Notes under the pieces: model-generated
Told to the model about the DNA's origin: nothing
Databases searched by the model: none
What the model saw: only the letters and a program-made list of their open reading frames with translations
Shown: one piece after another, positions 8,360-17,900 of the stretch
How positions within the stretch are numbered: position 1 is the first letter of the stretch
Layout of the letters: each line of letters starts with the position of its first letter
Made by a program: the position numbers and the translations under genes
Assembly (NCBI GenBank): GCA_017963165.1
Contig: JAGCTZ010000120.1
Span: forward strand, 11,691-75,690
Length of the DNA stretch: 64,000 bases
Origin: Treponema sp.
Lineage (GTDB): Bacteria > Spirochaetota > Spirochaetia > Treponematales > Treponemataceae
Direction: 5' to 3'

Positions 8360-9597
8360 TGGGACTTATTAAAGCTATATTTGGCGCAACAGGTGGTGTT
8401 CTTGCAGATCAGTGGAAGGAGTATTTTTACTGCGATGCTCTTCCTGCAAATGTAATCTGTAAAAAAGGACAGAAAAAAACAAGTGGTCGTTCAAGCAACA
8501 CAAAGGGCGATGAAAATATCATCACTCAGGGCTCTGTAATTGCAGTTGCGGATGGCCAGTGTATGCTTATTGTAGACCAGGGTAAGGTCGTAGATGTCTG
8601 TGCAGAGCCAGGCGAATATAAATACGATGCCTCTACAGAACCTTCTGTTTTTGCAGGCGGCTTTGGAAATGGTCTTATAGAATCCTTCAAAAATATAGGT
8701 AAGCGTTTTACTTTTGGCGGCGAAGCTCCAAAGACACAGCGTGTTTATTATATAAATACAAAGGAAATCATGGGAAACAAATACGGCACACCTCAGCCGG
8801 TTCCTTTCCGCGTTGTAGATCAGCGTGCCGGAATTGATATTGATGTTTCTGTTTCCTGCTTTGGTGAATACAGCTATAGGGTAGTTGACCCGGTTGTTTT
8901 TTATACAAATGTCTGCGGTAATATTGATGAAGAATTTGTACGCGAAAATCTGGAAGGTCAGCTTCGTTCAGAACTTCTTACAGCTTTGCAGCCTGCTTTT
9001 GCCCGTATTTCTGAGCAGGGAATCCGTTATTCTTATTTACCGGGACATACAACAGAGCTTGCAGATGCACTTAGAATAGAGCTTACTCAAAAATGGACAG
9101 AGCGTCGTGGTATTCAGATTCAGGTTGTAGGTGTTTCTTCAATCAAGGCAACCGAAGAAGATGAACAGATGCTCAAGGGACTTCAGCGCGATGCTGCATT
9201 TATGGATCCAACAAGAGCCGCTGCTCACTTAGTTGGTGCTCAGGCAGAAGCAATGAAAACTGCTGCCGGAAATACAAATGGTGCTGCAATGGCATTTATG
9301 GGAATGGGAATGGCTCAGCAGGCTGGTGGAGCAAGCGCACAAAATCTTTATCAGATGGGTGGCGCAAATGCACAGCAGGCTCAGACACAACAGGCTCCTG
9401 TTCAGCCACAAGCACAAGCTCAGACACAGGCTCCTGCCTCATGGACTTGTTCCTGCGGTGTAGTAAATACAGGAAAATTCTGTTCAGAATGCGGACAGCC
9501 AAAACCTTTACCGGCTCAGTGGACCTGCTCTTGTGGTACAGTAAACAAAGGCAAGTTCTGCTCTGAATGTGGAAATCCTAGACCAGCAGGTGTGTAA
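8359..9597 (+). CDS. SPFH-domain protein with two C-terminal zinc ribbons (YdjI / 'virion core protein' family)
   Basis: A 412-residue cytoplasmic protein related to Bacillus YdjI. The SPFH/band-7-like region covers about residues 20-290 ('YFYCDALPANVI', 'FPV'-like strands, then a helical segment). An Ala/Gln/Gly-rich flexible linker lies at about 290-360. Two near-identical zinc ribbons close the protein (WTCSCGVVNTGKFCSECG near 361 and a second near 387). SPFH proteins usually assemble on membranes. It is the first of three genes matching the YdjI-YdjG-YdjH set. Start and stop overlap fusA and the following gene by one base each, which argues for tight co-translation. Confidence 0.82.
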   Translation: MGLIKAIFGATGGVLADQWKEYFYCDALPANVICKKGQKKTSGRSSNTKGDENIITQGSVIAVADGQCMLIVDQGKVVDVCAEPGEYKYDASTEPSVFAGGFGNGLIESFKNIGKRFTFGGEAPKTQRVYYINTKEIMGNKYGTPQPVPFRVVDQRAGIDIDVSVSCFGEYSYRVVDPVVFYTNVCGNIDEEFVRENLEGQLRSELLTALQPAFARISEQGIRYSYLPGHTTELADALRIELTQKWTERRGIQIQVVGVSSIKATEEDEQMLKGLQRDAAFMDPTRAAAHLVGAQAEAMKTAAGNTNGAAMAFMGMGMAQQAGGASAQNLYQMGGANAQQAQTQQAPVQPQAQAQTQAPASWTCSCGVVNTGKFCSECGQPKPLPAQWTCSCGTVNKGKFCSECGNPRPAGV

Positions 9598-10679
9598 TGC
9601 CAAATACAAATCAGAACGCAACAAATTATCAATGTCCTGCCTGTGGAGGTCCACTTCATTTTGTTGGTGCCTCGGGCAGGCTTGAATGCGATTACTGTGG
9701 AAGCTCTTATTCTATAGAACAGATTGACAGTAAATATGGTCAGACAGCAGAGGGTGCAAAAGCCGCTCGTGAAAATGCTGCCGGTGAAAAGACTTCTCCA
9801 GAATTAAATAATCTTTTTGAATATAACTGTCCTTCCTGTGGTGCACAGCTTTTTTGTGATGAAACAACAGCCGCAACAAGCTGCCCTTACTGTGGAAACA
9901 ATCAGGTTCTTCATAGTCAGTTTAAGGGCGGAAAAATGCCGCAGAAAATCATTCCTTTTAAGGTTGAAAAAAACGCTGCAATCGCAGGACTTAAAAATCA
10001 CTATAAAGGAAAAAGACTTCTCCCAAAAGTTTTTTCTGCTCAGAATCATATAGAAGAAGTTAAAGGTGTTTACGTTCCATTCTGGCTTTTTGACGGTCAT
10101 GTAGATGTTCAGCTTGATATGAAAGCTACCCGTTCTGCAGTTCATTATACTTCTAAAGAAAAGGTCGTAACAACTTCTCATTATGATGTAACAAGAGGCG
10201 GTACCGTTAAGTTCGAAAAGATTTCTGTAGATGCCTCAAAAAAAATGGATGACGCACTTATGGACTCTATCGAGCCGTTTGATTACGAAGATCTGCGTGA
10301 TTTTACCTCATCTTATCTGCCGGGCTTCTTTGCCGAAATTTATGATGTTTCTACAGAAGAATGCTATGAACGAGCAAAAGTACGTGCCGAAAATACAGCA
10401 GTTAACGAAATAAGAAACAGCGTGTCCGATTATGATACAGTTTCTATTCAGAATAAAAAGGTAAAGCTTACTAACGATAAGGTTACGTATGCGTTTATGC
10501 CTGTCTGGGTTTTGTCTACAAAATGGCGTGATCAAAACTACATCTTTGCCATGAACGGTCAGACCGGCAAAATGGTTGGTAACCTTCCCGTAGATAAGGG
10601 CTTGTTCTGGAAGTATTTCTTTGGCATTACTTTAGGTGTTGCAGCTGTAGTCGCTCCGCTTGTATATTTATTTTTCTAG
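9597..10679 (+). CDS. TFIIB-type zinc-ribbon membrane protein (YdjG-like)
   Basis: A 360-residue protein with two N-terminal zinc ribbons (CPACG...CDYCG at about 13-36 and CPSCG...CPYCG at about 78-100). A soluble central domain follows (IPFKVEK, 'VYVPFWLFDG'), then one C-terminal membrane segment at about 335-358. The same layout occurs in Bacillus YdjG, which sits in a PspA-associated membrane-stress operon (family knowledge). The zinc ribbons should face the cytoplasm as a tail-anchored protein. ATG 9597 overlaps the previous stop (TAATG). A good AGGAGG follows its own stop and serves the next gene. Confidence 0.8.
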   Translation: MPNTNQNATNYQCPACGGPLHFVGASGRLECDYCGSSYSIEQIDSKYGQTAEGAKAARENAAGEKTSPELNNLFEYNCPSCGAQLFCDETTAATSCPYCGNNQVLHSQFKGGKMPQKIIPFKVEKNAAIAGLKNHYKGKRLLPKVFSAQNHIEEVKGVYVPFWLFDGHVDVQLDMKATRSAVHYTSKEKVVTTSHYDVTRGGTVKFEKISVDASKKMDDALMDSIEPFDYEDLRDFTSSYLPGFFAEIYDVSTEECYERAKVRAENTAVNEIRNSVSDYDTVSIQNKKVKLTNDKVTYAFMPVWVLSTKWRDQNYIFAMNGQTGKMVGNLPVDKGLFWKYFFGITLGVAAVVAPLVYLFF

Positions 10680-10689
10680 GAGGTACTAA

Positions 10690-11508
10690 ATGAAAAAACA
10701 CTTTTTACTTTTTTCAATCATGTTTTTCTTTGTGACTTCTTTTATGTGGTCAGTTACCTCTGTTGTCCATGACGACTGTGGCCTTCTTTCAAATCAAGAG
10801 ATTGCAGAACTTCAGACAAGAGCAGAGCAAACTGCAGAAACCTATAACTGCGGAGTATACATCTATGTTGTAAAAGATATGGATGCCTTTTCTTTTGATT
10901 ATGAAATCTACGAAGATGCGTTTGGAATCGAAGCGTTTGCACAATATATTTTCTTTAATGAACTAAAAGGAACAGGCAGCACAGGAGATGGAATTCTTCT
11001 TATAATGAGCATGAAGGAACGCGATTACGATATTATGGCTTATGGTGATTTTGGGAACTATGCCTTTACAGACTATGGCAAATCAAAGCTTGCAGATTCT
11101 TTCCTTGATTATTTTGGTGACAATGAATGGTATCGCGGATTTTCTGCATATCTAAATCGCGTAGACAAATTCTTACAGGTTGCTTCACAGGGAAATCCCG
11201 TAGATATTGGCTCCGGCCGCATCAAAGAACATAATCTTCCTTTTTCAATTATAGTTGCACTTATTTTTGGAATGATAGTAGCACTTATCAGCTGTCATAA
11301 CATGAAGAGAGGAATGAAGTCTGTTTATACAGCAAGAATTGCTTCCAATTTTATTGCAGAAAATGGAATTACAATTCCTTTGCAAAAAGATTTATTCTTG
11401 CGCAATACTGTTGTGCGAACACCACTTCAATCATCGTCTGGCGGTGGTGGCGGAGGAGGAACTCATATAAACAGTTCCGGCTCTTCTCATCACAGCGGAA
11501 AATTCTAG
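10690..11508 (+). CDS. TPM-domain membrane protein (YdjH/YgcG-like)
   Basis: A 272-residue protein with a signal peptide (about 1-21) and a TPM (YgcG/Psb32) domain at about 25-155. The hallmark segments are VHDDCGLLSNQE, 'YNCGVYIYVV' and 'GDGILLIMSMKERDYDI'. A transmembrane helix at about 183-205 and a glycine/serine/histidine-rich cytoplasmic tail (GGGGGGGTHINSSG) follow. This tail is characteristic of the family. It is the third member of the SPFH-zinc-ribbon-TPM set, which in Bacillus is linked to PspA recruitment under membrane stress. No PspA homologue is visible nearby. AGGAGG lies 4 bases upstream of the start. Confidence 0.82.
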   Translation: MKKHFLLFSIMFFFVTSFMWSVTSVVHDDCGLLSNQEIAELQTRAEQTAETYNCGVYIYVVKDMDAFSFDYEIYEDAFGIEAFAQYIFFNELKGTGSTGDGILLIMSMKERDYDIMAYGDFGNYAFTDYGKSKLADSFLDYFGDNEWYRGFSAYLNRVDKFLQVASQGNPVDIGSGRIKEHNLPFSIIVALIFGMIVALISCHNMKRGMKSVYTARIASNFIAENGITIPLQKDLFLRNTVVRTPLQSSSGGGGGGGTHINSSGSSHHSGKF

Positions 11509-11538
11509 AACTTTTTTGTGTTACGGGGTCAGTCATAA

Positions 11539-12336
11539 ATGTATGTAATTCCACAAGAATTCAAAAACTTCATTTCTCCTGACTGTAACCGTGCACAGTT
11601 TATTCAAGATTATTTGAGCAATATCGGGCTGGAATGTCCGGTGCTCCAGATAGAAGGCAAAAATCATTTATATGTAAAATTTCCTCACCGACAGTATGAC
11701 GGCATGTTCAAAATAAAAACGGTGCTTGCACATTATGACAGAATTGGTTGCGGGGCAAACGATAATTCTGCCGCTGTATTCTGTTTGCTTCAGTGGGCAC
11801 AAAGCCTTGCCGCAATGCCTGGTTGTCACAATGTAAGACTTGTATTTACAGATGGCGAAGAGTTAGGTAGTGGTGGAGTAGAAGAGCAGGGAGCTTTTGC
11901 ACTCGCAAAGGTTTTTAAGCGGTTAGGTATAACTAACGATGATGTTTTTGTTTTTGATTGCATGGGCCGTGGTGATGTTCCAATTCTTGCGCAGACCCAG
12001 CTTTCGGCAAAAGTTTCTTCAGATTTTGCAAAAGCTTTTAATGCATTGGAGCAGAGGGCGCAAAAGCTTATTCAGCAATCGGCGGGCGGCAAATGGTTCA
12101 GCCTTCCGTGCAGCTGGTCCGACAACGCAGGCTTTATAGCAAACGGCATTCCTGCTGTTGCCATAACAATGCTTCCATCATCCGAAGTAAACGAAGTGCT
12201 TTCCGGTGGCCGCCCGCTCTCCTGGCAGCTGCTTCATACACCACAGGATAATTTTGAATCACTTACATCAGTTTCTTTCGAAATCTTCTATAATATTCTA
12301 AATAATCTGGCACGGCAAAAGACACTAGCCATATAA
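11539..12336 (+). CDS. M28-family zinc aminopeptidase-like protein, cytoplasmic
   Basis: A 265-residue protein with the M28 (aminopeptidase Y/glutaminyl-cyclase-like) fold and no signal peptide. The metal and catalytic positions can be followed: H65 in AHYD, D75 in GANDNS, E107/E108 in TDGEELG, D140 in VFDCMG and H233 in LHTPQDN. The 'GIPAVAIT' strand before the last histidine is also typical. It should hydrolyse N-terminal residues of peptides; substrate unknown. It follows the TPM gene by about 30 bases on the same strand and may be in the same transcript. Confidence 0.78.
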   Translation: MYVIPQEFKNFISPDCNRAQFIQDYLSNIGLECPVLQIEGKNHLYVKFPHRQYDGMFKIKTVLAHYDRIGCGANDNSAAVFCLLQWAQSLAAMPGCHNVRLVFTDGEELGSGGVEEQGAFALAKVFKRLGITNDDVFVFDCMGRGDVPILAQTQLSAKVSSDFAKAFNALEQRAQKLIQQSAGGKWFSLPCSWSDNAGFIANGIPAVAITMLPSSEVNEVLSGGRPLSWQLLHTPQDNFESLTSVSFEIFYNILNNLARQKTLAI

Positions 12337-12395
12337 AAAAATCTAATGTATAATAATTTTATATAAAAAAGCTTTTCGCAAAAGTGGTGGGGAAA

Positions 12396-13769
12396 ATGAA
12401 AAAAAATCTGTACAATCCTAACAAGGACGGTGTAAAAATCCGCAGCATAAATTTATCTATGGTAATTTTATGTTTTGTTTTATGCGCGGGAGTCTTTGTT
12501 TCAGCATTTCAATTAAAATCAAAATACAATGACATTATTAAAAATATGAATGAGTATGCCCGTAGTACAGAAGCGGTAAATGTTTTCCGTGATACTTCTG
12601 ATTTTCTTACTAATCAGGTAAGACTCTTTTTAATTCAACAGGACGAAAGCTACGCACAGAATTACTTTAAAGAATGCTTCGAAGCCAAAAACCGCGAAAA
12701 GTCTGTAAGTGTTATCAGCGGATTCCACCAGGGCGATGAAGTCCAGATGAATATGATTCTTGCATATCAGGAATCAAAGGATCTTGCAGAAACAGAAATG
12801 TATTCTATCGCACTTCTTTATAAAGCTCTTAATATTCCGGAAAAAATGTTTCCTTCCAAAATAAAAGATATTAAACTCTCGGCTGAAGATCTTGCACTTT
12901 CTGCTGAACAAAAGCTTGATAAAATAGAAGATTATTTATTTGGAATCGATTATCAGACATCAAAAGACAAAATCAATAGATATACAACAACAGTTTTAGA
13001 TAGTGTTCTTTCTCAATATATAGAGCTTCAGACACTCGATAAAAACAGATTTTACCGTTTCCTTGTAATTCAGATTTGTACAATTATTGCGCTTTTCTTT
13101 GCTTCTGTTACGCTGTTCCTTTCGATCCGTTTCCTTATTCTTCGTCCGATTAATTATGATATTAAGAGCATCCGTAATGAAAAAAAGATGCACGTGCTTG
13201 GTTCTTATGAAATGCGCCTTATTGCAAAAACCTATAATGCGCTTCGCGAAAAAGACGAAATCCGTGCATCTATGCTTAAGCACAAGGCAGAGCATGATCC
13301 ACTTACAGGTCTTATAAACAGAGAAGCGTTTTCAAAAATCAAAGAAGTTCTTAGCGATACTTCTGAATCTATTGCTTATCTGATTATCGATATTGATTTG
13401 TTCAAAACTGTAAATGATAAATATGGTCATATTGTAGGCGACGAGGTTCTTAAACGAATTTCTTTAATTCTTACAGAACAGTTCCGTAATACTGATTATG
13501 TTGCAAGAATTGGTGGTGATGAATTTGCAGTTATAATGACAAAGTTCGGCGATTCTCCTGAAGTAATAATTCAGCGCAAAATTGAAACAATAAATAAATC
13601 ACTTCAAAATATTGGCAATGAACTTCCAAGCGTTTCTTTAAGTGTTGGTGTTGCAATTTCTTCTATGGGCTATAATGAACAGCTTGAAGAACAGGCAGAC
13701 AAAGCCCTGTATCACGTAAAGAAAGGCGGCCGCTGTAACTGTTCCTTCTATTCTGTTGAACAATCGTAA
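12396..13769 (+). CDS. Membrane-bound diguanylate cyclase (GGDEF)
   Basis: A 457-residue sensor that makes cyclic-di-GMP. A first membrane helix (about 16-38), an extracytoplasmic helical sensor of about 180 residues and a second helix (about 221-245) lead through a HAMP-like linker to the GGDEF domain. The active site GGDEF is at 373-377. RNTD, five residues upstream, matches the RxxD inhibitory I-site, so product feedback is likely. I chose ATG 12396 (spaced from GGTGG) over GTG 12384. In spirochaetes c-di-GMP controls motility and host interaction, which fits the chemotaxis genes elsewhere in the window. A TATAAT at 12349-12354 could supply its promoter. Confidence 0.88.
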   Translation: MKKNLYNPNKDGVKIRSINLSMVILCFVLCAGVFVSAFQLKSKYNDIIKNMNEYARSTEAVNVFRDTSDFLTNQVRLFLIQQDESYAQNYFKECFEAKNREKSVSVISGFHQGDEVQMNMILAYQESKDLAETEMYSIALLYKALNIPEKMFPSKIKDIKLSAEDLALSAEQKLDKIEDYLFGIDYQTSKDKINRYTTTVLDSVLSQYIELQTLDKNRFYRFLVIQICTIIALFFASVTLFLSIRFLILRPINYDIKSIRNEKKMHVLGSYEMRLIAKTYNALREKDEIRASMLKHKAEHDPLTGLINREAFSKIKEVLSDTSESIAYLIIDIDLFKTVNDKYGHIVGDEVLKRISLILTEQFRNTDYVARIGGDEFAVIMTKFGDSPEVIIQRKIETINKSLQNIGNELPSVSLSVGVAISSMGYNEQLEEQADKALYHVKKGGRCNCSFYSVEQS

Positions 13770-13783
13770 TTTAGTGTTATAAT
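13756..13783 (+). promoter_or_regulatory. Probable promoter for the TraB/GumN-like lipoprotein gene
   Basis: TTGAAC (13756-13761) and TATAAT (13778-13783) are separated by 16 bases. They overlap the 3' end of the diguanylate cyclase gene. The transcript would run through the palindromic repeat array at 13801-13868 before reaching ATG 13886. Confidence 0.6.
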
Positions 13784-13800
13784 GAATATATGAGAAAATT

Positions 13801-13868
13801 GGGGTCCCTGAGCCATTGCACGGGGTCCCTGAGCCATTGCACGGGGTCCCTGAGCTTGTCGAAGGGCC
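13801..13868. repeat. Palindromic repeat array (TGAGC..GTCGAAGG family), three units
   Basis: Two 21-base copies of a unit beginning GGGGTCCCTGAGC and ending CATTGCAC are followed by one full unit ending TTGTCGAAGGGCC. The array lies in the leader of the following lipoprotein gene. It is open in that frame, so a careless start choice would add repeat-encoded residues to the protein. Copies also occur near 36697, 52201, 54421, 57780, 59328 and 63597. Confidence 0.85.
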
Positions 13869-13885
13869 TCATAAAGGATTTCACC

Positions 13886-14878
13886 ATGAAAAAATTTTTT
13901 TCTATATTCATTTTAACTTTTCTAATCCTTATCACCGCCTGTAAATCTGCAAAAACCACAGAACAGGATTTTTTCGATTTTACAGAACCACAAACTCAAA
14001 CAGAACAAGTCCAGAAGCAGGGTTATGAGCTTATAAAGCATCCCGGAACAATGCTCTGGGAAATTGACGGCTATACACAAAATGGCGAACCGACAAAGGT
14101 TTATTTTCTTGGAACATATCATGCAGGCGACGGACGAATTGACGCTTATCCCGAATGTGTTGCCGCAGCCCTTGAAGAATCAGACCGTTTCTGCTGCGAA
14201 ATTTCAAGTGATGAATGGGCAGCACTTCCCGATATGATGAACAACCTTACAATGCAAAGCTTTTTAAAAGATTTTTCGCATACACTTATTGATGACCTTT
14301 CGCAGGAAGAAATTTCTCTTATTTCAAAATATATAGATTCACAGACATTTGCTTCTCTTGTTTGCTTTGAACCTTGGGTTGTAAATAATTACCTTCAGTC
14401 AATTGTCATGATGGCTTCGGGATTAGATCCTCAAAAAGCTTATGACATAATGATTATGAATGATATTCTTACAAATCGCCCGGGAACCAAAATTGACGGA
14501 CTTGATGATGTTCAGGTTCAGCTTGATCTTACAGCGTATGGTGACTGGAATACTCAGATGATAATGTTAAGGGATACACTTGCCGATCTTGAAAAGCTTA
14601 CAGAGGCAGTTCAGGAAATGACAGATCTTTATGAAATCTTCCTTACCGGTGATGAACAGCTTTTTGAAGAAATGTATTTTAAAGATATAAATACAGAAGT
14701 TCTTACTCAGCCTGTTTGCCGTGATTACATAAAAGCCCTTCTTGATGAACGCAATAAAAACTGGGCTCAGAAAGTGACTGACTACCTTGATATGCCGGGC
14801 ACTACCTTTATTTTTGCCGGCTGCGCCCATTTTGTAGGTCCAAATTCAGTTTTCTCATACCTTCCACAACTCCAATAA
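13886..14878 (+). CDS. TraB/GumN-family lipoprotein
   Basis: A 330-residue lipoprotein; the signal peptide ends in the lipobox LITAC. The mature part matches the TraB/GumN (TIKI-like) family. It has an early 'VYFLGTYHAG' strand with the conserved G-T-x-H, 'CCEIS' with a conserved glutamate, and the C-terminal 'FAGCAHFVG' with a conserved histidine. Family members in animals are metalloproteases, but bacterial functions are poorly defined. The start is ATG 13886 because AAAGGA is correctly spaced and the signal peptide begins exactly there; upstream codons are repeat DNA. It is probably anchored at the inner or outer membrane. Confidence 0.8.
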   Translation: MKKFFSIFILTFLILITACKSAKTTEQDFFDFTEPQTQTEQVQKQGYELIKHPGTMLWEIDGYTQNGEPTKVYFLGTYHAGDGRIDAYPECVAAALEESDRFCCEISSDEWAALPDMMNNLTMQSFLKDFSHTLIDDLSQEEISLISKYIDSQTFASLVCFEPWVVNNYLQSIVMMASGLDPQKAYDIMIMNDILTNRPGTKIDGLDDVQVQLDLTAYGDWNTQMIMLRDTLADLEKLTEAVQEMTDLYEIFLTGDEQLFEEMYFKDINTEVLTQPVCRDYIKALLDERNKNWAQKVTDYLDMPGTTFIFAGCAHFVGPNSVFSYLPQLQ

Positions 14879-14892
14879 TATCTAGTTTTTTC

Positions 14893-14922
14893 TTGCAAAA
14901 ACATAATAATGGGAGTTATAAT
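14893..14922 (+). promoter_or_regulatory. Probable promoter of the first lipoprotein gene cluster
   Basis: TTGCAA (14893-14898) and TATAAT (14917-14922) with 18-base spacing lie upstream of ATG 14961. GGGGGTTGGT immediately before the ATG is the likely ribosome-binding site. Confidence 0.55.
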
Positions 14923-14960
14923 AAATTGGATTGTTTTTGTTTTTTATTTTGGGGGTTGGT

Positions 14961-17900
14961 ATGAAGAAAAACTCTGTATTTAAACTTTTTGCAGGAACTT
15001 TTTTTGTTTTATTCTTATTACTTCTTGCAGCTTGTTCTGGCGGAATGACAGAACGTTATAAGGGTGGGAAAGTCTCTTTCTGTTTAGAAAAAGCACAAAT
15101 TCAGGAACTTCTGGAAGAAAAAGGAATTGCAGCTTCTTCCACTGATTCGTCCCGTGCAATACAAATGCCCGGGCTTCCGGACGGACAAAAAATCTTCTTT
15201 ACAGTTTCGCTGCTTGGAGATTACGAACAGTCACAAACAGCCGAAGTTAAAGGTGATATAGAAATAATTTTCGAAGAAGTCCCGATTGGTGCCAGCATCT
15301 ACGCTCAGGCAAAATTATATATTTCTACCGACGAAGGAAAAACTTCTTATCTTACAATCTTCCAGGGTGTAAGTGATCCAATCACAGTTCAGGAAGAAAT
15401 AGAAAATACACTCGAAATCAAAAAACTTGAAAATGCAGTCGAAGGCTTTGTGCTTGTTCTTGGAGGAACAAAAGGCTACGTAGCAGGTTCAAATGTTTTT
15501 GTAAATGGACGAAGTGTTGATTTTACAGATTTTTATATCGGAGCCAATCAGGTAACAGAAAAAGAATACAGTTCAATAATGAACAAGGGCAGCAGTTCTA
15601 ACAATGCTGTCACAAGCGTAAGCTGGTTCGATGCTATTGAGTATTGTAACAGACTGAGCTTAAACGAAAATCTTACTCCTTGTTATACACTTGATGGAGA
15701 AAATGTTTCCTGCAGCTTTAAGGCAAACGGTTACAGACTTCCTACCGAAGCAGAATGGGAATATGTTGCCCGTGGTGGAAATGACGGTAATCTTTCTGGT
15801 GTTAAAGGCCTTTCTGACGGAATAAGGGAATGGTGCTGGGACTGGCATGATACAATTAAAAAGGCAACTTTTGCAACTGGTCCTTCAAGTTCTTTAACCG
15901 GTGTTCGCGTGAACAGAGGCGATAATGAAGCTGCTGCTGTAAACCGTTACTATAACAATCCTTTTTATAATGGTAAATCTCCTTTAGTAGGCTTTAGAGT
16001 TGTTCGTACAATCGGCGTTTCTGATATGGTTCTTTCTTATGTTGTTACGTTTAAGACAAACTGCAGCACAACTATAGATAATATAATTGTAAAAGAAGGC
16101 GGAACCTTTGATGAACCTGATACATCAGCCTTTGAAAAAACTGGTTATAAATTTTCAGGATGGTATACAGCCAAATCACAGGAAACTCCATATGATTTTG
16201 CAATACCTGTAGCTCATGACATTGCATTGGAAGCTGTATGGAACCCAATCAAATATACAATTTCTTTTGATAAAGGGCAGTCTTCTTCGGAAGAAATGGC
16301 GCCTGTAACAGCAGAATATGATTCAAAAGTTGTTCTTCCAAAAATAACTTACGAGGCTCCTGCCGGTATGAAATTTGGAGGCTGGGCTTTAACCGCCGAT
16401 GCCGAAGATTGGACTTATGAAGATGGAGCAGAAGTTCTTAATCTTACAGCTAAAGACGAAGATGAAGTTGTGCTTTATGCCCTCTGGCTCGATAAAGATG
16501 TCTGCAGTATTACTTATGTAATAGATGATTATGATACATCTTCACTTTCTCCAAAGACGTTCCTTCCATCAAAGAATATAACACTCCCATCTGCAGAAAA
16601 TATTACAGGTTATACATTTGGCGGCTGGTATCTTGATCCTGACTATTCAGAAGATTCAAAGATAACTGGCTGGAATGCAGGCGAAAAGACATCAGGTATT
16701 ACTGTTTATGCAAAGTGGATTCCTAATTCAGATACAGCTTACAAGGTAGAACATTATAAGCAGAATTTAAATGGAGTAGGATATACAATCGTAACTGCCG
16801 ATACTGAATCAAAGACAGGAACAACAGATGCCAATACAAATGCTGTTGCAAAAACATACGAAGGATTTATAGCAAAAACAGTTGAACAGGCAGCAATCGC
16901 AGCAGACGGTTCTACTGTTGTAAAGATTTATTATGACAGATATAAAGCAACTTATACCTTTAACTCAGGCGACGGAAGCTGGGCTAACGGAGAATCAAAA
17001 AAGATTGTATCAGGCTTCTATGGTGCTAATGTAACTCCTCCTTTTGTTTCTCCAGAAAAAGACAATTATAAATTTAATAAATGGGAGCCTTCGGTTCCAG
17101 AGTATTTCGGTACCGAAGATTTAGTATTTGTAGCTCAATATGCAAAAGCTCTTGCAGGTTATACTGTAGAACATTACAAGCAGAATTGCGAAGCTGTTGA
17201 TGTTTCAGAAAAAACATATACTCTTGCAGATACCGATAAAGACAATATGGGTGCTGCCGGTGAACTTACAGAAGCCAAAGCAAACGAATACGAAGGCTTT
17301 GAAAAACCGGAAATTAAACAGGAAACAATTGCTGAAGATGGTTCTACTGTCGTAAAGATTTATTATGACAGAATCAAAGTAACATATACCTTTAACTCTG
17401 GTGAAGGAAGCTGGACCGGCGGAAAAACTGAAAAGACTGTATCAGGTCTCTATGGTGCCGAAGTAACAGCTCCTGATTCTCCGGATAAAGACAATTATCA
17501 ATTTAATAAGTGGGAGCCTTCAGTTCCATCTGTATTCGGAACAGAAAATATAACATTTATTGCTGCATATACTCAGGAAATTGCAGGTTACACCGTAGAG
17601 CATTACCAGCAGAATTGTGAAGCAATTGATGTTTTACAAAAAACATATACTCTTAAAGAAACCGAAACAGACAAGAAGGGAAATATTGGTGCTTCAACAG
17701 AGGCTGTTGCAAAAACATACGAAGGCTTTGAGGTTCCAACTGTAACTCAGGAAACAATTGTTGCAAATGGTTCTACAATCGTAAAGATTTATTACGACAG
17801 AAAACAGATTCAATATACCTTTAATCCTGACGGCGGAAACTGGAATAATGATACAGAATCAAAGATTGTAAAAGGTCTCTATGGTGCTGATGTAACAGCT

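Noticed and set aside
13790..13885. N-terminal extension of the TraB/GumN-like lipoprotein
   Set aside because: These codons translate the palindromic repeat array; the signal peptide and ribosome-binding site place the start at 13886.
15450..16010. FGE/SUMF1-like domain of the first lipoprotein as a third variable region
   Set aside because: It ends in a GFRVVR motif like DGR targets, but codons are AT-ending, there is no C-ending run and it is internal to the protein.
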